A stretch of 64,000 nt of DNA, from positions 81,449-145,448 of the forward strand of contig NW_020825529.1 in the NCBI RefSeq assembly GCF_003286085.1, given 5' to 3'. Source of the stretch: Drosophila persimilis (taxonomy: Eukaryota; Arthropoda; Insecta; Diptera; Drosophilidae). This document shows, piece after piece, positions 10,098 through 20,309 of this stretch (the stretch's first letter is position 1; each line of letters opens with the position of its first letter). The notes under the pieces are model-generated. The model searched no databases, had not been told where the DNA came from, and was given only the letters and a program-made list of their open reading frames with translations. The translations under genes were made by a program, and so were the position numbers.

Positions 10098-11194
10098 TCA
10101 CCCCTGTGTCTCTCGCTCCTCGGGTTGGGCTTTCAGATCTCGTATGTGTGCCGTTCTCTTCTTCCTGTCGCCCTCCTTTCTTAGGTTGCAGATAACTGGG
10201 GATATAAGTCCTCTATCTGGTATGGCCCATCGTACCTTGGTGCCAGCTTCGCGGCAAATCCCTCCGCTGCATTGGAAAGGTGGTGCTGTTAGGCCCATAC
10301 GACCTCTCCCACTTTGGGTCTCCACGGTCTTCTTCTCAGGTTGTAATGCCTGCCCTGATCATGGGCTGCCCTTTCCAAGTTGCGTCGAACCAACTGAAAC
10401 AGCTCCTTTAACAGCTCCCGTGCCTACCGTCTCATCGTCATATAGGGCCTTTGGCAGCCGGGGTTCCCTTCCTTGCACCACGAACGCCGGTGAATATCCC
10501 GTTGTATCCGACACTCCTGAATTCATGGCCAGCATTAGCTCCGGCCATTTTTCGTCCCAACACCTTTGATCACCCTCGGTGAACTGGGCTATCATGGTCT
10601 GTATCGTTCTGTTCGTTCGCTCTGTGGGATTCTTTTGCGGCGTGTATGAACTCCTAGCTGCTCCAGGAATCTTTTAAATGTCCTGCTTGTAAACTGCACC
10701 CCATTGTCCATAATGAAGACTTTGGGCGCCCCAAAACGGGCTATTATGCGCTCTCGACAGGCCTTTATTAATGCCTCGGCTGTGGCCTTCCTCTGCATTC
10801 TCTTTGAGAATCGATCCACTAGCACCAACAGCATCGAGTTCCCATGCTTCGACCTCGGCAGAGGACCCACAAAGTCCGCGCATACCGTTGCCCAAGGTTC
10901 TTCCGGCACCTGTGTCAATATTTCTCCTGCCGTTTGTAGCTGACTTGGCTTAAAACGAAGACATTGTTCGCACTTCCGCACGTAGGCCCTGTACATCCCT
11001 GGCCAGTAATATCTTGCCGCCACCCGTGCCGCGGTTCTCCTTCCGCCGGCGTGGCCTGCTTCCGGGTTATCGTGGCTTTCCTTTAAAACCCTTTCCCGGG
11101 CATCTTTCGGCACACATAGTTTCCACGAGGCGACTTCTTCGCTCCCTGCCCGGTGAGGAATGTGCCGATACAAGTTTCCGCCCCATCTCCACAT
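10098..11194 (-). pseudogene. Integrase domain of GC-rich gypsy pol
   Basis: Integrase inserts element DNA into the chromosome. The zinc-binding HHCC region is seen as ESHDNPEAGHAGGRRTA then YYWPGMYRAYVRKCEQC. The catalytic core has DFVGPLPRSKHGN (first D) and FGAPKVFIMDNGVQF (second D). The glutamate helix (TERTNRTIQ) is reached only after a frameshift near 10640. The downstream part AQFTEGDQRCWDEKWPELM then DTTGYSPAFVVQG, and a C-terminal SNAAEGFAAKLAPRYDGPY block near 10240 in yet another frame, complete the domain. At least two frameshifts make it non-functional. Confidence 0.85.
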
Positions 11195-11756
11195 AGTTGG
11201 GGTACTTCGGGGATTCCTTTCTGATCTTTTCTACCATGCCCTCTAACCACTTGCAGGGCGGCTCGCTCACTGGTTGTGTTCCCTCCTCATGTCCTATCCG
11301 ACGGCATCGTTCCTCCAACGGTTGTCGGGAGAGTGCGTCGGCTACCACGTTGAACTGTCCTTTCCTGTAAGCGACTTCAAAGTCGTACTGCTGTAGCTCT
11401 AATGCCCATCTCGCCACTCTCGCCGACGGACTTTCTATGCTATCTAGCCATTTCAGAGCCATGTGGTCCGTGACCACCTTGAAGCGATATCCTTCCAAGT
11501 ATGGCCTCAACCGGCGGATGGCCCATACAATGGCCAGACATTCTTTCTCGGTCGCCGAATAGTTCCTTTCGGGTCCGTTTAGCGTCCTGCTAGCATATGA
11601 TATTACCCGTTCGCCCCTTTCCGTCTCCTGCGTGAGAATCGCACCCAGCCCGTAATCACTGGCGTCTGTTTGCAGGATGAACTTCTTCGAGAAGTCGGGG
11701 CACGCCAGCACGGGGTCCGCCACTAGTCGTATTTTCACCTCCTCGAACGCTTCCTG
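11195..11756 (-). pseudogene. RNase H domain and linker of GC-rich gypsy pol
   Basis: RNase H removes the RNA strand during reverse transcription. Visible motifs in order are ILQTDASDYGLGAILTQ (catalytic D), ERNYSATEKECLAIVWAI (E), EGYRFKVVTDHMALKWL (D), then QYDFEVAYRKGQFNVVADAL. All key acidic residues appear present and this part is in one open frame (11972-11067), which also runs into the integrase zinc region. The RNase H domain is therefore the best preserved portion of this pol. Confidence 0.85.
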
Positions 11757-12458
11757 CGTTCTTGTGTCCAGACCCATTCCGTCTTCTTCTTGAGGAGCCC
11801 GGTGAGTGGCTGCACGAGGGTGGCGAAGTCGGGCACGAACCTCCGGTACCATGAGGCCACTCCCAAGTACTGTCTCAGCTCCTTGACATTTGTCGGCGGT
11901 TTCAGTTCGGCTATGGCTGCGACTTTCTCGGGGTCTGTACATATCCCCTCGCCGGTCACCTTGTGGCGTCACCTTGTGGCGTTCAGCCGCAGGTTAGCCA
12001 AGCGCAGCCGTCGAAACACCTCTTTCAGGTTTCTTCGGTGTTCTTCCCCTGTTCGCCCGATGACCACTATGTCATCCTGGTACGCGAACGCGTGCGGCAT
12101 CATTTCTGGCCCAATCACTTGGTCTAACGCCCGTTGAAAGGTGGCCGACGCGGAGTGCAACCCAAACGACATCACCTTCCATCGGTATAACCCCTTTCCG
12201 GGCACCGTGAACGCCGTGATCGGCCGGCTGCTCTCGGCCAGGGGATCTGCCAATATCCATCCTTCAGATCCAGGCTACTTATGAATTTCGCTTCCCGCAG
12301 TTGATCGAGTATGTAATCGATCCTGGGCATTGGGTATGCGTCGTTTACTGATCTCGCGTTTACTTGACGAAAGTCCACGCACAATCTCCACTTGCCATTT
12401 TTCTTCTTTGCCAGCATCCCATTTCTAATAGATCGTCCACTTTCTGGTTAATCTCGGC
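11735..12458 (-). pseudogene. Reverse transcriptase domain of GC-rich gypsy pol (frameshifted)
   Basis: RT copies element RNA into DNA. The order is AKKKNGKWRLCVDFRQVN, AYPMPRIDYILDQL, SSLDLKDGYWQI, a frameshift near 12245, FTVPGKGLYRWKVMSFGL, then AYQDDIVVIG (catalytic aspartates kept; Y-Q-D-D rather than the usual Y-L/M-D-D). A 13-bp tandem duplication at 11957-11982 shifts the frame again before LKPPTNVKELRQYLGVASW. The beginning, around 12418-12458, is also out of frame. It is therefore a recognisable but inactive RT. Confidence 0.85.
11957..11982. repeat. 13-bp tandem duplication breaking gypsy RT
   Basis: CACCTTGTGGCGT occurs twice back to back. The extra copy shifts the pol reading frame. 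Confidence 0.9.
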
Positions 12459-12956
12459 CTACATTTTGGGGTTCTTCGGGTAATATCTTTGCTTAATCGG
12501 TTGCGGGTCACTCATGGTGATTGTGTGCACCGCCACATTAGACACCCCCTCGATCTTGGAAAATGCCTCCAACTCTCGGGCTAAGAAGTCCTCCATTGGC
12601 TCTTCCCTCGCCCCCTCATTCTGCCTCATGCCCGCTGACATCTCTCTGGCGGCCACTCTTACGGTCGTGTTCGTTTTGTTGTCGGACTCCGGAGCCGTGT
12701 CTCCAGCTTCGGCCTTCGCCACGGACAGTCTTTTCTCCTGGTCTCCTCGTTCCCGATCTTGGGCAGGGATCACCACCCTGTGTCCTGCACAGGCCACCAC
12801 TGCCCCGACCGCGCGGAGAAAATCCCATCCCCACACTAACTCATCAATCACACTCGGCAATACGAGTAGCACCATTGGGATCTCCTTGTTCCCAAAGCAT
12901 ACCTTCGTTTCAATCTGGCACGTGACCTCCTGGCTATGGCCGTCCGCCAACCTCAC
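12459..12956 (-). pseudogene. Protease C-terminal part and pol linker (catalytic half missing)
   Basis: The sequence PMVLLVLPSVIDELVWGWDF then RAVGAVV matches the C-terminal lobe of Ty3/gypsy retropepsins. It is followed by a basic/acidic linker and the pre-RT stretch SKIEGVSNVAVHT then QPIKQRYYPKNPKM. The active-site D-T/S-G triad expected about 60-80 residues upstream is absent. Just before RLADGHSQEV the sequence runs straight into the end of gag with stops. A deletion has probably removed the catalytic half. Confidence 0.65.
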
Positions 12957-14161
12957 CCTCGCTGGTCAGCCTGCCGACTAGGCTTGAGGGACCGTTTCTT
13001 GCGACCCTGGCACGGCCCTCCGCGGCGTGGGTCGCGGGGCGTTTCCCGTCTTCTTGCAGCACTGCCATGCCGAGATGCCCACTTTTCCGCATCTCCAGCA
13101 GTAGGTGAGAGGTCGGCCGTTGCACTCCCGGCTCCAATGATCCGTTCTCAATATTGCCGTTGGTCGGTGTCGGCATAAGGACACGCGCTCCCCTTTCCTC
13201 CCGTGCTGCTCCGTCCAGCGGGCCGTCTTTGCATCGCCGACATGCCGTCGTCTCGGCTGGCTTGTGGAAAGGATTCGCTGCCCGGGCTTTCACGGTTGGA
13301 TTCTCCCGTTGGAACTCTAGGCGGTCCCTCTCCAACGCCTCGAACTCGTCTGCCAGTTCCATCATGGTGTCGAGATCCTTGCACCGGTGTGGCCTCATAT
13401 ACGCTCTCAAATCGGGCATGATATTCTCACGAATCAACTCCGTTTGCTCCTCTTGGGGACATTTCAGGGGTCGCATAAGTGTCTGTATCTCTACCATATA
13501 CTCTTTGAATGGCTCGCCCCATTTCTGTTTCCGCATCCTCACTTCCTGCTGCAACTTCTCAAAATATCCCCGCGGCAGAAAGTAAGCCTGGAAACTGGAC
13601 GAGAACTCTTTCCACGTTCTCCACTGCCGATTGTTCGCCACGAACCACATCAGCGCCCGCCCTTTTAGCAGCTCCGGCATCGCCCTTGGGATCAGATCCG
13701 GATCCAGACCGTACGTCTCGGCAGACCACTCGACCTGCTCCAACTCGAGAGGCTTCGTCGTCCCGTCGAACCGGAACGACCACTCTCTCACCTGTTTCGC
13801 CACTCGAGCGTAGTCCAGGTGGTTGGTTCGTATGGTGGTTGGTTCGGTTCTCCCCCTTTCGGTCTCTCGGCTTCGATCCCTTCCTTGGTGGCGGGACCTG
13901 CTAGGCGTCCCTGTGTGCGAGCGTTCCGGTATTGGCACTGTCGTCCGCCCGTGGTGTCGGCGAGGACCTGTCCGCCCGACACTCCCATACCTCAATCAGA
14001 TCGGCCCACTCTGACTCATCCTCGTGTTCCCTCATCCACTCCTTGAATGTTCTTCTCATTTCGTCCACTGTGCCCTCCAGCCGCACGCCGACGGCGTGGC
14101 CGCATTGGACAAGCTCCTCCATTCTCAACCGGTGGATCCATTGTCCCTTCCCCATTCTCAC
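12934..14161 (-). pseudogene. Gag of GC-rich Ty3/gypsy retrotransposon (copy B)
   Basis: This is the counterpart of 34-1261 at an offset of 12900 bp, with the same frameshift between the N-terminal ORF (14161-13901) and the main Gag ORF (13995-12934). Substitutions relative to copy A are visible at 13064, 13723 and 14092. Here Gag is still joined to pol (10098-12956) and to a more complete LTR/leader, so this is the parental arrangement for copy A. Confidence 0.75.
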
Positions 14162-15051
14162 GTCTATATCTCTCCTCCCGTCAGTTGTAACGGACCTACT
14201 TTTTGGGCCGCTTGAGTTTGCTGGGCTCGCTCAGCGGTCGGCCGATTCTCTGCAACGTATTTTTATTGTTGCCCCCAACGACAAATAATAAAACCTTGCT
14301 CTTCGGTAATCTTATTTGGTTTTATTCGTATGGCGTTATATAAGGACTTAGGGCTAGATATGACAATTTTACTTAGCTACGGATCTCCACCACGCGCGGC
14401 CTCTCGTCGAGTGTGGCAGCGTTGAGGCTAATGATTGGGGCAAGTTGACCTCAGCGATTGCTTTGGTCAGCCACTCAAATCCGCACTCCACGTCTCGCAC
14501 TCCCCTCCTAGATTTCGCAGGTCGATGTGGATCACCACCTAACTTAGATTCACTCTGGGGGCAGGCGGGGGCTGTTTCTCTGCTGCTGTATGCACTTCAC
14601 TACACTTCTTCGAACCGTACCGGGTATCACTTTTACGTTTTAGCGGGGTTCAATGTGCGCACGAAAACTCATCCGCCAAAGATCTCGCTCCGTCGCCGCA
14701 GCCTCCCTTTATAACCCCGCCTTAGCGAGACCCCGGCTCGGCGTAGGTAACTTTCCATCGCCGTCTCCTGGTGGCCGGTGGCGTGATCCCATGCCCTTAT
14801 TTGGTCATGCGTCGGACACCTGCCGGCCCGATCCCGCCGTCTCCTCTGCCTCTCGCGTGTCTTCCTCTCCGAGAGCGGGACACTTCTCCTCTCGGGGGCC
14901 CTTGGCCCCTTCGCCGCATCCGGATATCCGCGGGTATCCGGGCTGACGTTCGCCTTATCCGGCCAGCCATCAGCCTTATCCGGCCGTTCTTCAGCCCGGA
15001 TCCGGCTGTGCTTCGGCCGAATTCGGCCTGCGATAACCGCGGTTCCTCACA
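14162..15051 (-). mobile_element. 5' LTR and leader of GC-rich gypsy element (copy B)
   Basis: It has the same content as 1262-2130 but keeps the outer end, where minus-strand TGTGAGGAACCGCGG at 15051 would make a normal TG-type LTR start. A TATA-like motif lies near 14711. The inner LTR edge is unclear: candidates are near 14265-14285, or near 14190. No 3' LTR copy was found, so the element is missing its 3' end, which is cut at 7693. Confidence 0.5.
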
Positions 15052-15282
15052 GTTGGCTTATACGCAAAAATTAATTCAATATATATATATATATATTATA
15101 CACATATATAGGTACCAACCTTTGACATAAAAAAAAGCTGGTTACAAAACCTGGTAAAAAAAGATAGTTAAAGGTAGAAATACTAGACAATTTTTTTTAT
15201 ATGTTCCTGAACTATTTATTACCTAAGTCTAAAAGCCCTTTCTGCGGTTCCGATCCGTTTGGCTTCTATACCGATTTACCTG
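15052..15282. other. AT-rich spacer with (TA)n microsatellite
   Basis: About 230 bp contain a TA dinucleotide run at about 15079-15096 and no coding potential. The first 100 bp are missing from copy A because of a 123-bp CCTG-flanked deletion. The rest corresponds to 2131-2259. Confidence 0.5.
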
Positions 15283-15503
15283 TCACAACCTCGCACGAAA
15301 AACGGTCAGTTTATGTTTCTGGAAAACTACAGGGAATAATGGACCTACATATTGACCTGTAAACTGATCAAAGAATTTTTCTCGATCATCACCATAAATT
15401 TGTTTCTCACAGGCATAGCAAACGCCGTGATCCTGGTAATCCTCATCCCAAATGTTAAACTGGTAGATTGGTTTTTTATAGGACTTCCAGTATTTCTCAA
15501 AGG
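15283..15503 (-). pseudogene. Polinton-type DNA polymerase B fragment (copy B)
   Basis: This is the same sequence as 2260-2480 at offset 13023, with the same C-x2-C-E-K-x-I-x-x-D-D and F-T-G-x-Y-x-G pattern. It gives no independent evidence beyond showing that the relic predates the segmental duplication. Confidence 0.4.
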
Positions 15504-15998
15504 AACGTCTTTCTTTTTGATCGTCATTGTAAATGCATTACAATCTGTGACAATTTTGAACTTTATACCCAAAACTTATACACGCCATTTCACTAAAGCT
15601 TCGATAATTGCCAGTACCTCGAGGTCATAAGCAGGATATTTCTCTTCACATGGCTTAGTCCTACGGCTCATAAAATGAACTGGATTGAATTGGCTGTCTT
15701 CCAAACTCTTTTGCTGTAACACGGCTTCATATCCCTATTTCGATCATCAGTATGGATTTCTGTCTCTAACTTCGGGTTGTACATTTCTAAAACAGGTCTA
15801 CTAATCAATGCTACCTTTAGTTGTTCAAACGCAACCTGATGTATCTCCTTAATTTCGAATTTAACATCCTTCCGCAGCAAATCTGTCAATTGTTTTGCAA
15901 TAGCAGCATAACCCTCAATAAACTTTCGGAAATAAAAAGTCAATCCAATGAAACGCTGCACTGCTTTTTTATAAATTGGGAACTTTTCGACTGCCCTC
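15504..15998 (-). pseudogene. Ty3/gypsy RT-RNase H fragment (copy B)
   Basis: The counterpart of 2481-3046. It is shortened at its 5' side by a 97-bp deletion between CTCG direct repeats that also removed most of the adjacent LINE tail. RFIGLTFYFRKFIEGY and RPVLEMYNP remain. It is inactive. Confidence 0.7.
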
Positions 15999-16046
15999 GG
16001 ATTATAATTCCGTCCACCATATTATATCCACTACTAATTGTCTAAG

Positions 16047-19000
16047 TTAACAGGCAGTTACATAGCCCTCGCTCTCGGACTCTCGGTTCGGTGCGCTCCC
16101 ACGATCCGCACGTCGCTCACGGTAGTCTTAGCATGTAAGCTACAGGGAGTTACGTTTCCCACCCCGCTCCAAGCTGCCGTCGTGCACATACGCGCACCTA
16201 CAATCTACATATATACATAAATACATGGAACATATTTATTGGAACCACTCTGACTTCTTCTTTTGTATATTTTCCCACTCGTCGCTGGAAAGCCGCTCCG
16301 GTGATCCGCCCTCCTACAACAATTGGTCCTTCGAGCCGGATCTTCTCCTAACCGAAAGGAGAAGTGCACCCCAGCCAGCATTGGCGGATCATTACAATCC
16401 AAGATAAGTACAAATTCGTCACTTGCCCATCTCCAGTGGCTCCACCTGTTGGTTCTCCGTTTCTTCGAATGCTACTATGTACCCACATCCCCATACCAAG
16501 TTAAACGGTTAGTTTCCCAGTTCCGTGGTCTGTGCATCCAGTCGCGCCACAGTGGAATTACAATAATTCACCCGCAATCAATCCAAACCTCCGGCTAATA
16601 CGCCGGCGTAATAATAATATTCCTACCTCTCCCAGCTACCAGCTGATTCCATACATACATACGTACAAATTACACAATTATCGACATCTACATACATATT
16701 CATATAATTTCGTCCAACTCCATACAATTCGGCATATTGCGCGATCGTAGCACATATATCCAGTCCATTTCAATTGGCAATTGTTGATTCTGTATATCAC
16801 CCGTGGGACCAGGGCTGGGCGACCGATCGATCACCATCAATATCGATAGTATCGAGTTTGAGCCGCGTCCGAATAAATACGGCTCCTCAGCTGTATTAAA
16901 TCGTGAAACAAATGCCAAAAGCTTTGACAACAAGTAAATCCAAAACCCACAGTTTATAACTATTTCCACTGGTTTTTCGGTTCAACGTCCATTGAATGCG
17001 CCCGAGTGCCAAATACCAAGTGTATTTTCTTATGTTATTTGTTCCGATAGGCTTCCACAACACATACAGCAGTCAGCTTTATGACTAGAAGGAAATAAAA
17101 TTCCTTCTGCATTCCATCCTCAGTCAACATCCCACTACCTAATTCGTTGCAAAGGTAAACGGAGGAACACCATACTGACAATATTTTCTCCAATTGGGAT
17201 CACTAATAGTTTGGGAGCCTCTACCAAGAGTAAACCTAAACAATCCGAGTTGATCCAACAATTGCATTCCAGCAAAAGCTCGAGACCTTTCCGTCTATTA
17301 CGACCATAGTGGCCTTGGAAAATAAATATTTCTTTCTGCTCTTGTGGTGTCCGTATCTACTCTCCGAATCCCGCCAAGGTTGTAGCCATCCGATCCACAC
17401 TTCCGCATCCGATTTGTATGTTTTCTCTTTCCTGCGTGTGAGCGCCGAATATGCCAACAGGTCGCGAGGAGAGCAAACAACTTCTGCCGGTGACCTCTCC
17501 AGAAACGCCAACCTCGGTGACTCGCAAAGTGAAGTCTCCAGGTACTCCGGGGCCCACAGGTTGGCTTCCATCGGTTCCGAGTCAAGTCGTGCTCTAAAGG
17601 AGCTTCTCAGCACGATCCAAGGGGTCTTAACCGCACTGGCCCACTCCAAGGTCTCAACCGAAAATTGGGACAGCTTGCTGGTGACCATTTGCGCCTCCAA
17701 ATTACCGAGGTTGACACGGGCTTTGTGGGAAGATTCTGTCACCACAAAGAAAGAGATTCCTTCATGGAAGGAGATGAAATCCTTCCTCAGCCAGATATGC
17801 CAAAGTGTCCATAACTGCAGTACTTGTGGGGAGCGACACCACACGCTGCTGCACCGTGGCAATCCAATTTCGAGTGAATCCACTGTCCACTGAAAAAGCT
17901 GTCCTTCTGGGCACGGCAATCATTGATATTTGCCATCTGGGGACAAGTTTCCGCGCCCGCGCTTTAATCGACCCGGCATCCGAGACAACGTTTATCACGG
18001 AACGTCTCTTCAATAGAATCAAGTTGCCGTTCCAACTCATCCAGGCACAGGTCTCGGGCCTCAATCAGACAGTATCCGCTCAAGCCAAGAAGCTCTGTCA
18101 TTTGGCCATCCGTTCCCCGACGATGCCGGGCTTGCACTTAAACGCCACAGCCTACGTGCTGCCGGACCTGGCGGGTAACCTGCCATCCTATCCGATCCCG
18201 CAAAATTCGTTGCAAAACCTACCGAGCCTAACATGGGCGGATCCGACCTTCTATGAGAGTTCACAGATAGATGTCCTTCCGTCCATTTTATTAAGCGACT
18301 CACAGACCAACATCTGTGGCTCTCTCCTCGGGTACTTTCAGGCCCAGTGCCTAAGGTGATGAATCATATCTCATCGTTTTCGAGTCAAATTTCAAGACAA
18401 CCTATCAAACGGATAAAAGACTCGGGGTCCTTCTACAAAAGCAATTTCCTTCCAGCTCCCTCCGCAGAATTTCTCGAACGGTCTCCTATGCTTGACCGAA
18501 GAGAATATTTCCAAAATATTCAATGTATGAAGGCTCAATGCTCCGTTCCGAATTCAAGCTTGAACTTGAATGTGAATCCGTCCTTAGACCAACATAGCCT
18601 CATCAGACCATGCAACCGCGTGGCTATTTCCAATGTCCTAAATGTGCCTCTCATCCGTTCCAAGCTCGGTACTAATGTGTCTTCGACTCCTTTATTTCAG
18701 CGTAGTTTTGTTCATAGCAGAAGCTGTAACAGGGCAACCGAGCTGTTAGCACCCCAGGCTAACAGCCTGTTATCGCTGCTGGGTGCCGCGCTCAGTTAAC
18801 AGGCAGTTACATAGCCCTCGCTCTCGGGCTCTCGGTTCGGTGCGCTCCCACGATCCGCACGTCGCTCACGGTAGTCTTAGCATGTAAGCTACAGGGAGTT
18901 TCGTTTCCCACCCCGCTACAAGCTGCCGTCGTGCACATACGCGCACCTACAATCTACATATATACATAAATACATGGAACATATTTATTGGAACCACTCT

Positions 19001-19069
19001 GACTTCTTCTTTTGTATATTTTCCCACTCGTCGCTGGAAAGCCGCTCCGGTGATCCGCGGTCCTACAAC
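16047..19069 (+). mobile_element. Non-autonomous BEL/Pao element with both LTRs (copy B)
   Basis: The 5' LTR is 16047-16320, the internal region 16321-18795 and the 3' LTR 18796-19069. The internal region repeats the Gag (KVSTENWDSLLVTICASK), CSTCGERHHTLLH knuckle and protease (RALIDPASE) remnants of copy A with the same frameshifts and the same lack of RT and integrase. Copy B has 31 bp near 16549-16579 that copy A lacks. It also carries private 3' LTR changes (GCGG for GCCC near the end). A hAT-like terminus motif recurs at about 16810-16854. Confidence 0.7.
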
Positions 19070-20309
19070 CATTAGTCTAACAGCTATCTTTCCTGCATGC
19101 CCGCGTAACAGCCTTCTGCTGGTGTCACACGAGCCACTTGACTGTGCAAAAATTGCATCGCCTCTTGAAAGATGCAGTCATTGCATTTCAACGTCCGCGA
19201 ATCACTAACAAGTTCCAATTCTAGCTTTGTGTATTTTAACATTGCATCCTATGAAACTGAAGGACAAGTAAGTCTAACCGTACACTCGGCAACAAAGACT
19301 CCTAAGATTCTCAAATACATCAGCAAGAATTAAAACATCGCTTTCAAATATAATTTTAAATAATCTCAGATACATTTGCAATTAAATGCGCTCCAAATGC
19401 GCATCTGAGCAAAGTTGTAGTCTTCAACACTACATTCCTCATCATTTAGTGAATTATAAAAATATTCTCGCGAAGAATGCAGGGATTCATCAAATTTTTT
19501 AAAACTATAAAAATAATCATTAGGAAATACTCACTTTTGTCGTAGCATATAACTAGCGAGTTCTAAGCTTGAATTTAAAAATCTATTTGATGAAGATATG
19601 ATTCATCGAGCAATGTATAACTCTTTATTGCAAGGAATGGGTCCTAGTTCATCTTTTATTGATATAACAAATAAATGTATATCATAACGAGACTAGTTAT
19701 AAAAAACTACAGGAAATAATGGATCGCTTAATCTAAATGTCTGTTTAGACACCTTATGAATAGGACCCTGTAAACTGATCAAAGAATTTCTCTCGATCAT
19801 CAGAAATTTGTTTCTCGAGGCATAACACACGCCGTGTTCTTGTTAATCCTCATCCCAAATGTTAAGCTGGTAGATTGGTTTTTTATAGGACTTCCAGTAT
19901 TTCTCATAAAGTCCATCGGTTTTCATCCTAAGTGCTTGACAAAATTTTTGGATACAATCCGGTCCTGAAATAACGAAATCATAATGTTTATTACCTTTGC
20001 TGGATTGTGAAAATATTTAAATTCGTATGTCCACATCTCATTTAGATGAGCATTGTATTTATGTACAATATAAAATGAGGCTGCAAATAAGAGATGGGAA
20101 ATTTGGACGTTGACATGCAATGACTGCATCTTTCAAGAGGCGATGCAGTTACTGCACCGTCAAGTGGCCCGTGTGACATCAGCAGAAGGCTGTTACGCGC
20201 GGATCCCAGGCAAAACGCAGCCCTCCTCCCGCCCAACCGACCGAGGGGCGCTGCCGCATGACGCGCGGTGCGTAGCCGAACATGCAAGAAAGATAGCTAT
20301 TAGACTAAC
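19070..20309. mobile_element. TIR element with Polinton-like relic (copy B, complete)
   Basis: A complete element of 1240 bp. The left TIR is about 134 bp (19070-19203) and the right TIR about 205 bp (20105-20309). The right TIR ends AGCTATTAGACTAA, the inverse of the left end. The right TIR has a GC-rich stretch (CCCGCCCAACCGACCGAGG, positions 20229-20247) missing on the left. The interior carries the frameshifted polymerase-like minus-strand piece (WIQ/CIQKFCQALRMKTDG, then YWKSYKKPIYQ), and otherwise AT-rich non-coding sequence. The superfamily is uncertain. It could be a Polinton-derived miniature, or an unrelated element that picked up the fragment. Confidence 0.5.
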
